From positions 9,566,361 to 9,630,360 of the forward strand of contig CM055741.1 of assembly GCA_029465975.1 (NCBI GenBank): 64,000 nucleotides of DNA, written 5' to 3'. The stretch comes from Dallia pectoralis. Lineage: Eukaryota > Chordata > Actinopteri > Esociformes > Umbridae. The notes beneath the pieces are model-generated. The model did no database searches. It was not told the origin of the DNA and saw nothing but the letters and a program-made list of their open reading frames with translations. The position numbers and the translations under genes were made by a program. Each line of letters starts with the position of its first letter. Position 1 is the first letter of the stretch. Below are positions 1 through 13,146 of this stretch, in pieces.

Positions 1-146
1 TGCCGTAAACTCGCTGTCACAAACTGGACTTAAAAAAGATACCCAAATATCATGTTCACGAGGCCTCCTCTGAATCACTGCATTTTTAGTCAAAGACTTA
101 ACTAATGAACGCAAAACTCCTCATCAATGTTAATTTTCTACCGCAG

Positions 147-3100
147 GTCTTCTGAAGACCGTGTCAGCTGTGCTCCAGTTGGGCAACGTGAGCTTTAAAA
201 AGGAGCGTAACTCTGACCAGGCATCCATGCCCGACGATACAGGTACCTTTCTTGCGTTTGTGTTGTTCACTAGTTACGGGGTTCCCCAAGGATCAGTTCC
301 CTGGACGTTTTATTTTGTAGACACGCCCACACGCATGTCTGAATCTATTTATCGAAGCGTCTGAATGTCATTACATAAACAGTGTTAATATGCGCCCTCT
401 AACCCATCTCTTTCCATTTCGTCCCTCAGCGGCCCAGAAGGTGTGCCACCTGCTGGGCATGAACGTGACCGACTTCACCAGGGCCATCCTGTCCCCCAAG
501 ATCAAGGTGGGCAGGGACTTTGTGCAGAAGGCCCAGACCCAGGAGCAGGCTGAGTTTGCGGTGGAGGCTCTGGCCAAAGCCTCGTATGAGAGGATGTTCC
601 GCTGGCTGGTGATGAGGATCAACAAAGCCCTGGACAAGACCAAGAGACAGGGCGCCTCCTTCATAGGCATTCTGGACATCGCCGGCTTTGAGATTTTCGA
701 GGTAACGTGAGATGGGGGGGAACCAAAAAATCTCTAACTTGGCGTAGCTATGATCGGTGAGTGCGTGTACAAATACGCTTCAGCGGATCCACAACTCCGA
801 GGACTTCAGATGCAGTAACCTGAAGTTGGTTTCATAATGGGCCAAATTTGACCATGTTTTGTCGAGTCAGTGTTGGTGTTTTTGTGTTTTTTACTCTAAC
901 TGCTTTTCACGTTAATGATTTTGAACCAGTTGTTATGCCATGTATTGTGAACTTAAGTTGGCTCAATGAATGACCAGATGCCCAAAAATCACATGCGTCT
1001 GTGCTGACAATAACCTCACACCAATAAAGTATCGCTGATGAACTTGTTTTCTTCTCTCTCCCATTCTAGCTCAACTCCTTTGAGCAGCTGTGCATCAACT
1101 ACACCAACGAGAAGCTCCAGCAGCTGTTCAACCACACCATGTTCGTCCTGGAGCAGGAGGAATACCAGAGGGAGGGCATCGAGTGGAGCTTCATAGACTT
1201 TGGCCTGGACCTGCAGCCCTGCATCGACCTCATCGAGAAGCATGTAAATATATTGCCCTGACGTTATCGTTTTCAGATTGGTTCGGTACAGAAAATCATA
1301 AGCATAGTTTCTGATTGGGATCCGACCTCGCAAAAGTACACGCTGTCTATGAAGAACTAGGGTCAAGTGGTTTGCTTTTAATGACACAATGACAATGAAC
1401 TAATCCTTCCATGCTTTGGTTTGTGTGCCTTGCGTTCACCAAATGACTAGGCATTTTGCCACAACTGTTACCACAAAACTCCTATAGTTGGCGCATGTTA
1501 AATGTCTTGCGCAATATCCACTAAGTTACTGTGCCTAAGGTACTCACCATCAAACTTTCCCCTTCTGTTCTCAGGCCAGTCCTCCTGGTGTGCTGGCTCT
1601 GTTGGATGAGGAGTGCTGGTTCCCCAAGGCCACAGACAAGAGCTTTGTGGAGAAACTGGTCCAAGAACAGGGCACCCACCCCAAGTTCCAGAAGCCCAAG
1701 AAGCTCAAGGGTGACTCGGATTTCTGCATCATCCACTATGCTGGAAAGGTCAGTCCCCAACAAATTGTTTGTGGTAAAGAATGGACGTTTACAATCCGGA
1801 TCCCCATTTGCTCCTTGTAAGGTCGGCTTTGTGACGAAACCCACCCTCGCCTTCATCTAGGTGGAGTACAAGGCAGACGAGTGGCTGATGAAGAACATGG
1901 ACCCCCTGAACGACAACGTGACCACCCTCCTCAACCAGTCCACGGATAAGTTCGTGTCGGAACTCTGGAAAGACGGTCAGTTCAGTCACCGGGTGTAATT
2001 ATATACCGTTAAATAATCAGCGACCAGATTGGGCCACAGATGTCAGTGGCATGTTGCCCCCTACCATCGAACTTAACCATTCGCATTTGCGAGTGTGTGC
2101 CTTTATGTCAAAATCCCATTCCCAAGGAAACCACAAAAAATAAGGTTATTTAAAACCCGGCGTCTTGACTCTCACCTTCTCCTTCCCCTCTCAGTGGACC
2201 GTATTGTCGGCCTTGACAAAGTAGCGGGCATGTCTGACGGAGGGATGCACGGGGCTGCTAAAGTTCGTAAGGGCATGTTCCGCACCGTGGGCCAGCTCTA
2301 CAAGGAGCAGCTGTCCAACCTCATGACCACCCTGAGGAACACCAACCCGAACTTTGTCCGCTGCATCATCCCGAACCACGAGAAGAAGGTAATGCGTTCT
2401 CTGCAGATGTTTCTGTTGCTTGAGGAGGGTTCGGGAATAATTGAGACGTTTTTTTTTTAACACGTTTGATTTCTGATTCTTTACTCTGTCGCCGGCAGGC
2501 TGGCAAACTGGAGCCCCATCTGGTTCTGGACCAGCTTAAGTGTAATGGAGTTCTGGAGGGGATCCGTATCTGCAGACAGGGCTTCCCCAACCGGATCGTC
2601 TTCCAGGAGTTCCGGCAGAGGTAACCGTAGGAGACCGGAACTATAATCGTTCTTTATTGTTATCTTCTGCTTGTCACTCAACTTCGCTGTGGGCAGACTT
2701 GTCTCTCATAGCACTCATGCAATTGCTGTGGCGTCAAGGCTACATTTCAGTTTATCTCTGCCTTATCCCATTGTTCCAGATATGAGATCCTCACTCCCAG
2801 TGCCATTCCCAAAGGATTCATGGATGGAAAACAAGCTTGTGTGCTCATGGTAAGAGGAACCAGACCGGAACCTCATTTATTGTTCTTCAGTGACGTTCCC
2901 AGTGACAATCATGATGACTTCTACAATTTTCATATTCCTAGCTCAAGACACTGGAGCTGGATTCCAACCTGTTCCGTATCGGCCAGAGTAAGGTGTTTTT
3001 CCGGGCAGGAGTCTTGGCCCATCTGGAGGAGGAGAGAGACATGAAGATCACTGATCTCATCATCAGCTTCCAGGCTTGGTGTCGTGGATATGTGGCGCGC

Positions 3101-6100
3101 AAGTAAGAAACCCTTCATGTAAAAACAAATGCTAGCATAGGTTTGACTAATGTTTTTTTGCTGCATTTTATTGTTTGTGTGTGCTGTGGCCACAAACACA
3201 CATGTCATTTTCATCTGGACTGGTAGTATTTATTTAATATGTATTTAATCTATGTAGAAATTGGTTTAGGTGAATTAATTTCTCCTGTCCCCAGAGCCTT
3301 TATGAAGCGGCAGCAGCAGTTGACTGCTATGAGGGTGATCCAGAGGAACTGCGCGGCCTACCTCAAACTCCGCAACTGGCAGTGGTGGAGACTCTTCACC
3401 AAAGTACACGGCCCCTTAATTTACATATCAGTATGGGATTATCCCACAGTCTGCCGCGGACGTCATTCCTGCAGACAGTGCTCAGTCCTGTCCTCTGCTC
3501 TCCCTAGGTGAAGCCTCTGCTCCAGGTGTCCAGGCAGGAGGAAGAGATGCTGGCCAGGGAAGACGAGTTGGCCAAGACGAAAGAGCGGCAGCAACAGGCT
3601 GAGAACCAGCTGAAGGAGTTTGAGACCATGCAGCAGCAGGTAGTGTCCTCTCTAGAAATGCTATTTCTATGGTCGGCATTTAAATGTAATGTCTGGGACG
3701 CTCTCTGAGTGATCATGACCTGCTATACTCTCTGCCTTTGTCATGTACAGGTAGTTTTTCAGACAGATTAAGCCTGATCCGGGACAAAAAAAATGTCTAA
3801 GAAGATTCTCCATTTAGGCCTATGTATTCTTGGAAACTTTGCTGTTGTGCTCCAATGATCCAGTAAGATTACCATGGCTGTTTGTCATCGCTTGGTGTGC
3901 TCATGAATTTTTCTCCCTGTGTCTCATATTCCCTCCGCAGCTGAACTCTGAGAAACAGGCCCTGCAAGAACAACTGCAGGCTGAGACGGAGCTTTGCGCC
4001 GAGGCGGAGGAAATGCGTTCCCGGCTGGCCCTCAAGAAGCAGGAGCTGGAAGAGATCCTTCATGACCTGGAGGCTCGGGTGGAAGAGGAAGAGGAGAGGG
4101 TCACCCAGCTACAGACGGACCGGAAGAAGATGCAGCAGAACATCACGGTAGAGATTTGAAACCGACTCTCACCTTGGAAAAACTTGATGTGAAAGCACAC
4201 GATGTCTCCGAAATGCAGGATTTTTGCCATGTTTAATTTTTGCAGACGTCATTTGAGGGTTTCCTTCATTTGAATATGCAATGATGAAGGCCTTCTCCCC
4301 TTGTGTGCGTAGGACCTGGAGCAGCAGCTGGATGAGGAAGAGGGGGCCAGGCAGAAGCTCCAGCTGGAGAAGATGACCACAGATTCCAAGCTGAAGAAGA
4401 TTGAGGAGGACGTGATGCTGCTGGATGACCAAAACAACAAGCTCAATAAGGTTTGTGGTGTCGTGTTGATGAGCAAACGTGGATGTTTGGAAATGGTGAA
4501 TTTGTCATGACTTTCATGGAATTAGGTGTTCCTCACATGAAATGTGCCCGTGCTCCCGTGGTTCAAACACTGCGTAACCTTCTGGGCCGTTTGACGTGTT
4601 CTCCTGCAGGAGAAGAAGCTGCTTGAGGAGCGCATCTCAGAGTTTACCAGTAACCTGGCTGAGGAGGAGGAGAAGTCCAAGAGCCTGCAGAAACTGAAGA
4701 ACAAACATGAAGCCATGATCACCGACCTGGAGGGTAGGTGTCCTCGTGATGATCGTATGTTCAGGAGGTGAACAACTTCCTTTCGCGGCACCGCTAGGCG
4801 ACACCAGCAGTAAGGGCTGTTCTTGGGCTCAACATGAAGTGAAGTGTTTGGATACAACTGTGGTATATTGCCCATATAACACAATGCTTCATTTGGAATA
4901 TAGAAACTGTCAGACAACCAAGTTTCTCCTAATCAGATCGCCTGAGGAAAGAGGAGAAGAGTCGTCAGGAGCTGGACAAGAATCGCAGGAAGCTGGAGGG
5001 AGATTCCTCGGAGCTCCATGACCAGATGGCCGACCTGCAGGCCCAAATAGCGGAGCTCAAAGCACAGCTTGCCAAAAAGGAGGAGGAGCTACTGGCTGCC
5101 CTGGCCAGGTGAGGGAAAAGGGTGTGACTCAAATGGGCTGTGACTCTAAAACATGTACAACATTTGACATTGAGACATGGGCCATTTTTATTCCAACTAC
5201 CACAAGTCACATTTAATTGGAAGCTGTTGACTATTGACTTGTGGAAAGCGAAGGCGAGTTGTTTTTAGTGTATTTTAAATTAGATTGCCAAATGTCTATC
5301 GCTCTCCAGGATAGAGGAGGAGGCCGCTGCCAAGAACACAGCCCAAAAGAAGATCCGGGAGCTGGAGGCCCAGCTGTCTGAGCTGCAGGAGGACCTGGAG
5401 CTAGAGAGGGCAGCACGGAACAAGGCTGAGAAACACCGCAGGGACCTGGGGGAGGAACTGGAGGCCCTGAAGACTGAGCTGGAGGACACCCTGGACTCCA
5501 CCGCAGCACAACAGGAGCTCAGGTACTGGGAGCACACACACACACACATACAACATGTATTTATTCATTTAACATTTCCCTACAACTGCTAGTAATTTGT
5601 CGTGATGTTCACGCGTCTTAATCACTCATGATCCAGAACCAAGCGTGAGACCGAGGTGAACCAGCTGAAGAAGGTTCTAGAGGACGAGGCCAAAGTGCAC
5701 GAGCAGCAGGTGGCGGAAATGAGGCACAAACACAACCAGGCCTTTGACGAGCTCAACGAACAGCTGGAGCAGGCCAAGAGGGTAAGGGCGCTCACCGTCA
5801 CGTGATTGGTTCCAGGTCCAAACATAACCTGTAGTGGAGATGTACAATAGTAGCTTCCCCTTATAGTTTAAACCAGTGACACTCTTATACACTGTTCAAA
5901 TGAAGGCATTTTGTATAGGTCAAATGTAATAATCAAGTGTTTCTTCTTCCTGTTTTTTCAATATTGCCTGCCGGGTTGACGGGTCAGTAAATAACATTTG
6001 ATCTATGGTTGTACTGTAACAGGTCTTTTTGCACGGAGCTAATTATGAACCCTACTGAAATGCCTTTTTTGTGTAGAATAACTGCTGATCCAATGTGTAT

Positions 6101-9100
6101 AACACAATTTCTTTGTCTGCCATTAGACCAAGGTGTCAATGGAGAAGGCCAAGCAGGCTCTGGAGAGCGAGAAGAACGAGATGGCCATCGAGTTGCAGAG
6201 CCTGAACCAGGGGAAGAACGACTCTGAGCACCGGCGGAAGAAGGCCGAGGCCCAAGTCCAGGAGCTGCAGGTCAAACACGCGGAGAGCGAGAAGCAACGG
6301 CAGGACCTGGCCACCAAGACGACCAAGATGCAGGTATGCCTGGGTCGATAGACCGACGGCGTTGTGGATGGTGACGGGACAAATCGGTGGCTGGTGCGCT
6401 CTGTTTTAGAGGAAACATGAATGTTTGGCTTTACGGACACGTGTGATTGAGATCCATTCTTTGTTGCTTGGCGTCTAGTTGGAACTGGACAATGTCACCA
6501 GCATGTTGAGCGCAGTGGAGGTTAAGTCCATCAAGGCGACCAAAGACTTCTCTTCCGTAGAGTCCCAATTGCAGGATGTACAGGTATGCGCGCACACACC
6601 CTCAGCTCATGTTGGACCATTCGGTGTGTTTTTATGACGGACCTTCACCAACGTCTTTCTCACTTTGTCCTTACAGGGGCTGCTCCAGGAGGAGACCCGT
6701 CAGAAGCTTGCTTTCTCCACTCGTCTGCGTCAGATGGAGGATGAAAAGGGCAACCTGAAAGAGATGCTTGAGGAAGAGGAAGAGGCCAAGAAGGCTGTAG
6801 AGAAGCAGCTCAACGCACTTCAATCTCAGGTTGGTAGCACCATGTAGAGGACATCATGCTTCCTTGTGTTGCATTTATTTTACTATCCTACAACAGCAAG
6901 CCATCTTTCTATATATATTTTTTTATCACATTCCTTTGAACTATTGAGCCATATAGGGACTGACATCATATTGACCTTTCTGCCGACTTCCCCAGATGGC
7001 GGAGCTGAAGAAGAAGGTGGAGCTGGAGGCCCAGTCTCTGGAGGGAGCTGAGGAGGGGAAGAAGCGACTGCAGCGCGATATGGAGGGTGTGACCCAACAG
7101 TTGGAGGAGAAGACCTCTGCCTACGACAAACTGGACAAGACGAAGACCCGTCTGCAGCAAGAGCTTGATGACATGATGGTGGACCTGGACAACCAGAGGA
7201 CCATCGTCTCCAATCTAGAGAAGAAGCAGAAGAAGTTCGACCAGGTGAGTGGGTTGGCAATGGTGACGTTTTGAATGACTGCAACCATGATGGATTACCG
7301 TAACCATGGCGCCATGGACAAACGGTTAACTTTATTAACACATTATGGTTTGTCTGTTAATCATCCATGGATTATATAACAAGTTCTTTGCATGCACTTT
7401 ATTAAAACAAAACACAACAACTGTCTACTAAAAGACCTCATGTTGATTCGCTAGCTTCTGGCTGAGGAGAAGACCATCTCCAGCAAGAACGCTGAGCAGA
7501 GGGACCGGGCCGAGGCTGAGGCTAGGGAGAAGGAGACCAAGGCCCTGACACTGGCCCGCGACCTGGAGGCCATACAAGTCCTGAAAGATGAACTGGACCG
7601 GTCCAACAAGCTCCTCAAGGCTGAGATGGAGGACCTGGTCTCGTCCAAGGATGACGTCGGCAAGAGCGTAAGATCCTCAGTGAATTTTTTCGGTTTAAAT
7701 TTGAATTTTACTGTTCTAAGGATTTTCCAGAACCTTCCCAACAGCTACCGCAATGTAATGCAGTAGGACCTCTAAACCCCGGCACAACAATAGTTATTTG
7801 TTATTATTAAGTTCCTCCTTTGTGTCTTGTCTCAGGTGCACGAGCTGGAAAAAGCAAAGCGCGCCATGGATCAGCAGGTGGAGGAGATGAGGACCCAGCT
7901 GGAGGAACTGGAGGACGAGCTTCAGACAACCGAGGATGCAAAGCTGCGTCTGGAGGTCAACTTGCAGGCCCTGAAGGCCCAGTTCGACCGAGACCTGCAG
8001 GCCAGAGATGAACAGGGTGAAGAGAGGCGAAAGCAGCTGGTCAAACAGGTACCGCAGGCTGCAAATCCTTCGAATTGTTCAACGTCACCTTTGTGGATAT
8101 CATTAGGTACCTAACGTAAACAATATGTAACTGTGACAACATTTGTACACCATATCCTATCGAAATGAGGGTTCTCTCTCTTGTCACTAAGGTACGTGAG
8201 ATGGAGACTGAGCTGGAGGATGAGCGGAGGCAGAAAGCCCTGGCCGTTGCAGCCAAGAAGAAGCAGGAGCTGGACCTGAAGGACCTGGAAGTAGCCATCG
8301 ACATGGCCAACAAGGGTCGAGATGAATCTCTGAAACAGCTGAAGAAACTCCAGGTAAGCCTCATTCTGCACAAGGGACCGTGCACGCTTCAAGTGCTTCG
8401 AGATGCTTTTTTTTCGCTCGAATAGCCAAATGCGAAGCTCTAAGCTTTTCGGGTGATCTTCCCAGGCTGTGATGAAAGATCAGATCAGAGAGATGGACGA
8501 CCTGCGTCTCTCCAGAGACGAGGCTCTCAACATGGCCAAGGAGAATGAAAAGAAGATCAAGACCATGGAGGGTGATGCTATTAATCACCTGGAGGTACGA
8601 CTGTTGTGTTATTTATTGGTCTCTGCATCGCTCTCTGGCTTGGCCTCTGTCTTTTGTGCCTTTTCTGACACTTCTCCCGATTTTTCCATAGGAACTAGCG
8701 TCTGCAGAGAAAGCCAAAAGGCAGGCCCAGGCAGAGCGGGATGAACTGCAGGAGGAAATTAATGGCCAAGCCTCAAAGACGTAAGACCCACGGTGCTTTA
8801 TTTTAGACTCGCACTGACACAACTTGTAATGGAAGTTTCATTCCAACCACAACATGTACCTCCTCTTCAGCTCCTTGACCGTGGACGAGAAGAGGAGGCT
8901 GGAATCGCGTATCGCCAAGCTGGAGGAGGAACTGGAAGAGGAGCAGTTGAACACTGAAATGGTCAACGACCGCTTTAAGCGATCCACGCTGCAGGTAAAT
9001 AAACTGTTTATGTTTTTTGACCATACAGGCTTATTAATGTCCGTAGGTGCAGATATGGTAGGGATCCTGTGTGGTATTCAGGTACCATGAATGGTTTGGC

Positions 9101-10132
9101 CGAATACATTAATGTGGCGTTGTAACGCCTCTACTCTGTTCCACTGATAGACTGAACAGCTGACCACCGAGCTAACGGCTGAGCGAAGCACCGCCCAGCG
9201 GCTTGAGGGGGCACGGGCCCAGCTGGATCGCCAGAACAAGGAGATGAAGCTGAAGCTTGGAGAGCTGGAGGGTGCGGTCAAGTCCAAGTTCAAGGCCTCG
9301 ATCACCGCCCTGGAGGCCAAGATACTGCAGCTGGAGGAGCAGCTGGACATCGAGTCAAAGTAAGAGCACCTTCACCGTAGAGGAGTCTCCGTTTGTTTTC
9401 CCAAGTTCTTCCTGACTTCCTCTTGAGGTGCCAGACGGGTTGGGACAAAGAGTCCCTTTTTCAAGTGTCACAAATTGCTGACCGTGTTCTCCTGTTATCA
9501 GGGAGCGTCAGCAGTCGTCCAGAGTGGTCAAGCGCACAGAGAAGAAGCTGAAAGAGGTCCTGTTGCAAGTGGATGATGAGAGACGCAATGCAGAGCAGTT
9601 CAAGGCGGAGGTAAGTTTGAGCCCCATGTCAGCGACCTACTAGTAAACTTAGGACCTGTGTCTTTGTATGTGGTCAAGTTATGACAATTCAAGCACAGAC
9701 TTGTTACTGTAGTGGCATTCGATACATGGATGCAGGCACCAAAAGGTTTTTGTCCTCGACAGGCGGAGAAGGCGAACGTTCGCACGCGTCAGCTGAAGCG
9801 TCAGCTGGAGGAGGCGGAGGAGGAAGTGACACGGGCCAATGCCAACCGCAGGAAGCTGCAGCGGGATCTGGAGGAGGCCACCGAGTCCCAGGACGCGATG
9901 AACCGCGAGGTCAGCACCCTGAAGAGCAAGCTCAGGTACGTGTCGACGGGTTCTGTTCAACCGGGTGAAACGTTACGGAACATTTAGCGACTACGCTTTA
10001 ACAAATTCCAATGTGTTTAGACGTGGGGACCTGCCGTCCAACATGCGCCGTATGATCAATCGAACCGGAATGGGGGAGAGCGACGAGGAGACTGACTTGT
10101 CCAATGAAACGTCCGAGGCCGCACACGAGTGA
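147..10132 (+). CDS. myh9: Non-muscle myosin II heavy chain, myh9-like (5' end outside window)
   Basis: This is an actin-based motor heavy chain that dimerises and forms bipolar cytoplasmic filaments. About 1620 residues are encoded here, starting in the motor domain (VLQLGNVSFKKERN). In order come the relay region, the actin-binding loop 2 region, the SH1/SH2 helix (GVLEGIRICRQGFPNR), an IQ lever arm (QLTAMRVIQRNCAAYLKLRN), a long heptad coiled coil, and a short non-helical tail starting RRGDLP with an acidic SDEE casein-kinase-2-type site. The RRGDLP tail and FKKERN motor sequence favour MYH9 over MYH10 or MYH14. Exons: 147-242, 430-701, 1070-1243, 1575-1748, 1861-1975, 2195-2388, 2499-2620, 2780-2849, 2942-3102, 3295-3403, 3508-3639, 3941-4147, 4313-4450, 4610-4733, 4937-5108, 5310-5522, 5637-5781, 6127-6333, 6479-6583, 6677-6829, 6996-7244, 7455-7667, 7836-8048, 8192-8353, 8466-8594, 8692-8780, 8871-8994, 9151-9359, 9502-9610, 9763-9935, 10021-10132. 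All junctions are GT-AG and the frame stays open, so the gene looks functional. The family call is firm; the paralogue call is likely. Confidence 0.9.
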
Positions 10133-11530
10133 GCATTACTGAAGATGCCAACTTTTACATTGGTGACACTGGATTTGCTCTGCATTTCATCAGGACAAGG
10201 GCGTTTTGGCAAATGGAGCCTGTTCTATTACTCCATGACTGTTTCATCAGCCATGTCTGCTCAATGAGTTTTCAATGTCTGAGCTATTGTTACGCGGTCA
10301 TATTATATAGGTAGGAAATGCCCCTTTTTTATATATAGCTAGGCACATTCACAATTTCGACGCCGACACAACTTGTGCGGTTAAAACTTATATGGGTGGT
10401 CAAATTACATATTCCTTATTAATATTTGCTTTTTCTAAAGTGGTTTTGACTTGCATTCTAAATAATTTTTATACTCTGCATTTTCTATATTATTCAGACA
10501 AGTTCAGCTTGGTTGGCTGTTTATGGTGTATGTTTAATCAATAAGCCCAGTGTTGGGGGTATATCTTGAATAATATACCATGGCTAATGGCTGTTTTTAC
10601 TCTCACTAATGCCTGACTTTGGCCATGGTAAATTGCTAATGTGCTGCAACCACAGTTGCCTGATTGCTATTATAGATTGTTTACCAAAGTTAGGTGAACA
10701 ATAGAAAGGAAACTGTATTTTTGGTCACAGGTAACTGTTTTGAGGAAATGTCCCTTGAGCAGATCCACATCGAGCACACAAACTACCCTTTTAGTATTAT
10801 CGTAGCACTATCTGGTTGCTTTGCCCATCTTTTACAGGAGCCTGTTCTGCTGTTAAGGTCATTTTCAACTTGTGTTTCACAATATTGGTTCTTATATTTT
10901 TTTGGCTGTTGAATTCAATGTGGTTTACCTGATGTAGGTTTGTCAATCGTGTGCATTTTTCACTGGTACTAGTTTAAGCACTGTTAAGCAAAAAAAAAAA
11001 AATCCCCACTTGTTGGCACAGCCTTTTAATCAATGTTTTACTGTTATGATGGGCATCACTTGTGTGAGCTTTCACACCGGAACAAAGCTAGATCCGTTAC
11101 GTATACTAGCCTTAAGACAGATGTCGTTATGCTTTGTATTGGGGATTTCTTTGTTAGGCCTATTGGTTTATCCTAACTATGAACTGCTTGACTTGATGTT
11201 TCGGTTCTGTCTAACGTCTGTGGTTGACGGTTTGTTAAAATGCATATTTTTTGCCTTTGCACATAGGTGGGATTAGTAAATGTTGGGTCCATGTACTGTA
11301 TTTCTAGATTCTCAATCTTTGAGGTGTTGTTCTTCCGTTATAGCTCTCTCACTTCTAACATTGCCAGATGTGGAAGATGTTCTGCAAATGAGATAATGGT
11401 GACTGCTGCTTTTGCTAAAATGGCACCCCAGGTGTCCTTGTCCTGAATGGCTATAGTTAACATATTTTAATCAATCAATTATATTTTCAGATGCCATGTT
11501 TCAATAAAATTTTCATTGAGTATATCTGCC
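10133..11530 (+). other. myh9: 3' UTR of the myh9-like gene
   Basis: This AT-rich stretch of about 1.4 kb follows the TGA stop and has no coding signal. It ends shortly after an AATAAA signal at 11503-11508, which is followed by a GT/T-rich downstream element (TTTGTTTGTTTTTTTT). The exact cleavage site is inferred. Confidence 0.75.
11503..11508 (+). terminator. Poly(A) signal AATAAA of the myh9-like gene
   Basis: A canonical AATAAA lies 1.37 kb after the stop codon and is followed within 50 bases by T/GT-rich sequence, as in vertebrate polyadenylation sites. Confidence 0.75.
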
Positions 11531-11752
11531 TCAAATGTTTGTTTGTTTTTTTTTGCGCCTTGTCTATTTAATGGTTAATTGAATGTTGAACCCATATTCA
11601 ACTCAAACCACACGTTGCAGAATGTCGACCAACAGTATTCAAATACACCACCAGGTGTCGCCAACGAGCAGAGATGCTTTCAGTCGGTGAGATAGGAAAC
11701 CACTGGCTGAAACCGGTTCACAACCGGTTGGCTGGTGGGGCCCGCCTGTACG

Positions 11753-11815
11753 CGGGAGGAGGGGCTTGGGGCGGCGGAAGGAGGGGCTTGGGGCGGCGGG
11801 AGGAGGGGCTTGTCT
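11753..11815 (+). promoter_or_regulatory. Three tandem GC-box-like units (GGGAGGAGGGGCTTGGGGCG)
   Basis: About three imperfect copies of a roughly 28 bp G-rich unit (core GGAGGGGCTTGGGGCGGCGG) contain Sp1/KLF-type GC boxes. They lie just upstream of the LINE insertion. By position they would have been proximal promoter sequence of slc25a38 before the LINE separated them from the gene; that link is inference. Confidence 0.45.
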
Positions 11816-11839
11816 CTACTACGCACCCACCGAGGATTT

Positions 11840-11851
11840 GACATTCGCCGA
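11840..11851. repeat. Target-site duplication, left copy
   Basis: The 12-mer GACATTCGCCGA occurs here and again at 16996-17007, exactly bracketing the LINE. This is what target-primed reverse transcription leaves. Confidence 0.85.
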
Positions 11852-11891
11852 GATTGGCTGATTGCACGGCTGCGCTGTGACTGAGGTTGGC

Positions 11892-13146
11892 ATGGCGGGT
11901 AGTTCGGATGGTAGCGAGATGGATATGCCGGAGTACAGTGAGGGGTTTGATAAGGATGAGGGGGGAGAAGTACCTGGGGTTAAGGTAACTTGGAAGGGGA
12001 AGAATGAGAGGAAGCGGATTAGGAAAGACGGTGAGTCGATATCGGATGGGGATGACAAGAGGAGTGCGGAGCGAAAGGGTCGGGATAATGGGCGAGAGCA
12101 GGTGGAGGAGTGGAAAGTTATGGTTGTGTTCTCCGAGCCGACAAGGAAGGTAATGCATCCGATAGCGTTGTCCAAGGCTATTAAAGCAGAGGTGGGGCCG
12201 GTTAGAGATGCGATGTGTGTTGGGTATGGGAGAGTACTGATTTTTGGTGTAAATATGTGTCAGCAAGAGAAATTAATGGCGTTGACGTCACTGAATGGTG
12301 CGAATGTGAAGTGTCATGTGCCGGGTGGAAGGGCTAAGATTAGGGGGGGATTACGGGAGTACAGCTGAATGTATCGATGGAGGAATTTAAGAAAGAGGTA
12401 AAGGGAGGACGGGTAGTGGAGGCAAAACGCATGACAAATAAGAATAAAGGGAACGGGGAGGAGAGCCCAACTGTGCTGGTGGAGTTTGAGGGGCATTTAC
12501 CCAGTAGAGTGTGTTTGGGGTGTGTGAGTTACTATGTGAGGGAGTTTGTGCCGGCACCGCTGAGGTGCTTTAAGTGCCAACGTATGGGACATGTGGCGAG
12601 TGTGTGCAAGGGGCAGTGTCGGTGTGCCAAATGTGGGGGCCCACATGAGTATGGGAAGTGTGAACCACAGGCAAAATTAAGGTGCTGTAACTGCGGCGGG
12701 GAGCATAGTGCGGCATATGGGGGTGTAGTGTTCAGAGAAAGGAGGCAGAGGTACAGAGGTATAAGATAGTGAATAAGGTGACATATGCAGAGGCAGTGAG
12801 GAAAAGCCAAGGCAGCGGGAGGGAAGAGGTAACAAGGGTCCAGGAACAGCCAGGTTTGATCACACGTAGAGTGGAGGGGGATGTGGTGGAGGGTGGAGAT
12901 AAGAAATGTAGGCATGAGGGTTGCTCAGTTACAGAAGAGACACTAGTGGTGAAACGGGTGGATTTTTTAGCCTTCATCTGTCATATTCTTAATATGAGTG
13001 AGCAGGTAAAGAAGAAGTCGGCACGTATTGATATGGTGGTTAGGGCTGCTAAGGAGTTTATGGGGATTATGGAAGTAACAGGGGAGATGTTACATGGGAT
13101 GTTAGCACAGCCTAAGAGTGGGGATGTGGAGAGTAGTAGTAGGTGA
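11892..13146 (+). pseudogene. LINE ORF1 (gag-like, zinc knuckles), broken by two frameshifts
   Basis: This encodes the nucleic-acid-binding protein of the retroelement RNP. It is readable in three pieces: 11892-12368 (basic, acidic and RNA-binding-like N-terminal part), about 12350-12769, and about 12720-13146. The middle piece has CX2CX4HX4C (CFKCQRMGHVASVC), then CX2CX3HX4C (CAKCGGPHEYGKC), then a third knuckle starting CCNCGGEH whose last cysteine falls in the next frame. The breaks lie at a 7-G run (12343-12349) and a 5-G run (12719-12723). The first ATG in a plausible context is at 11892. The last piece ends in a TGA overlapping the ORF2 ATG. Confidence 0.8.
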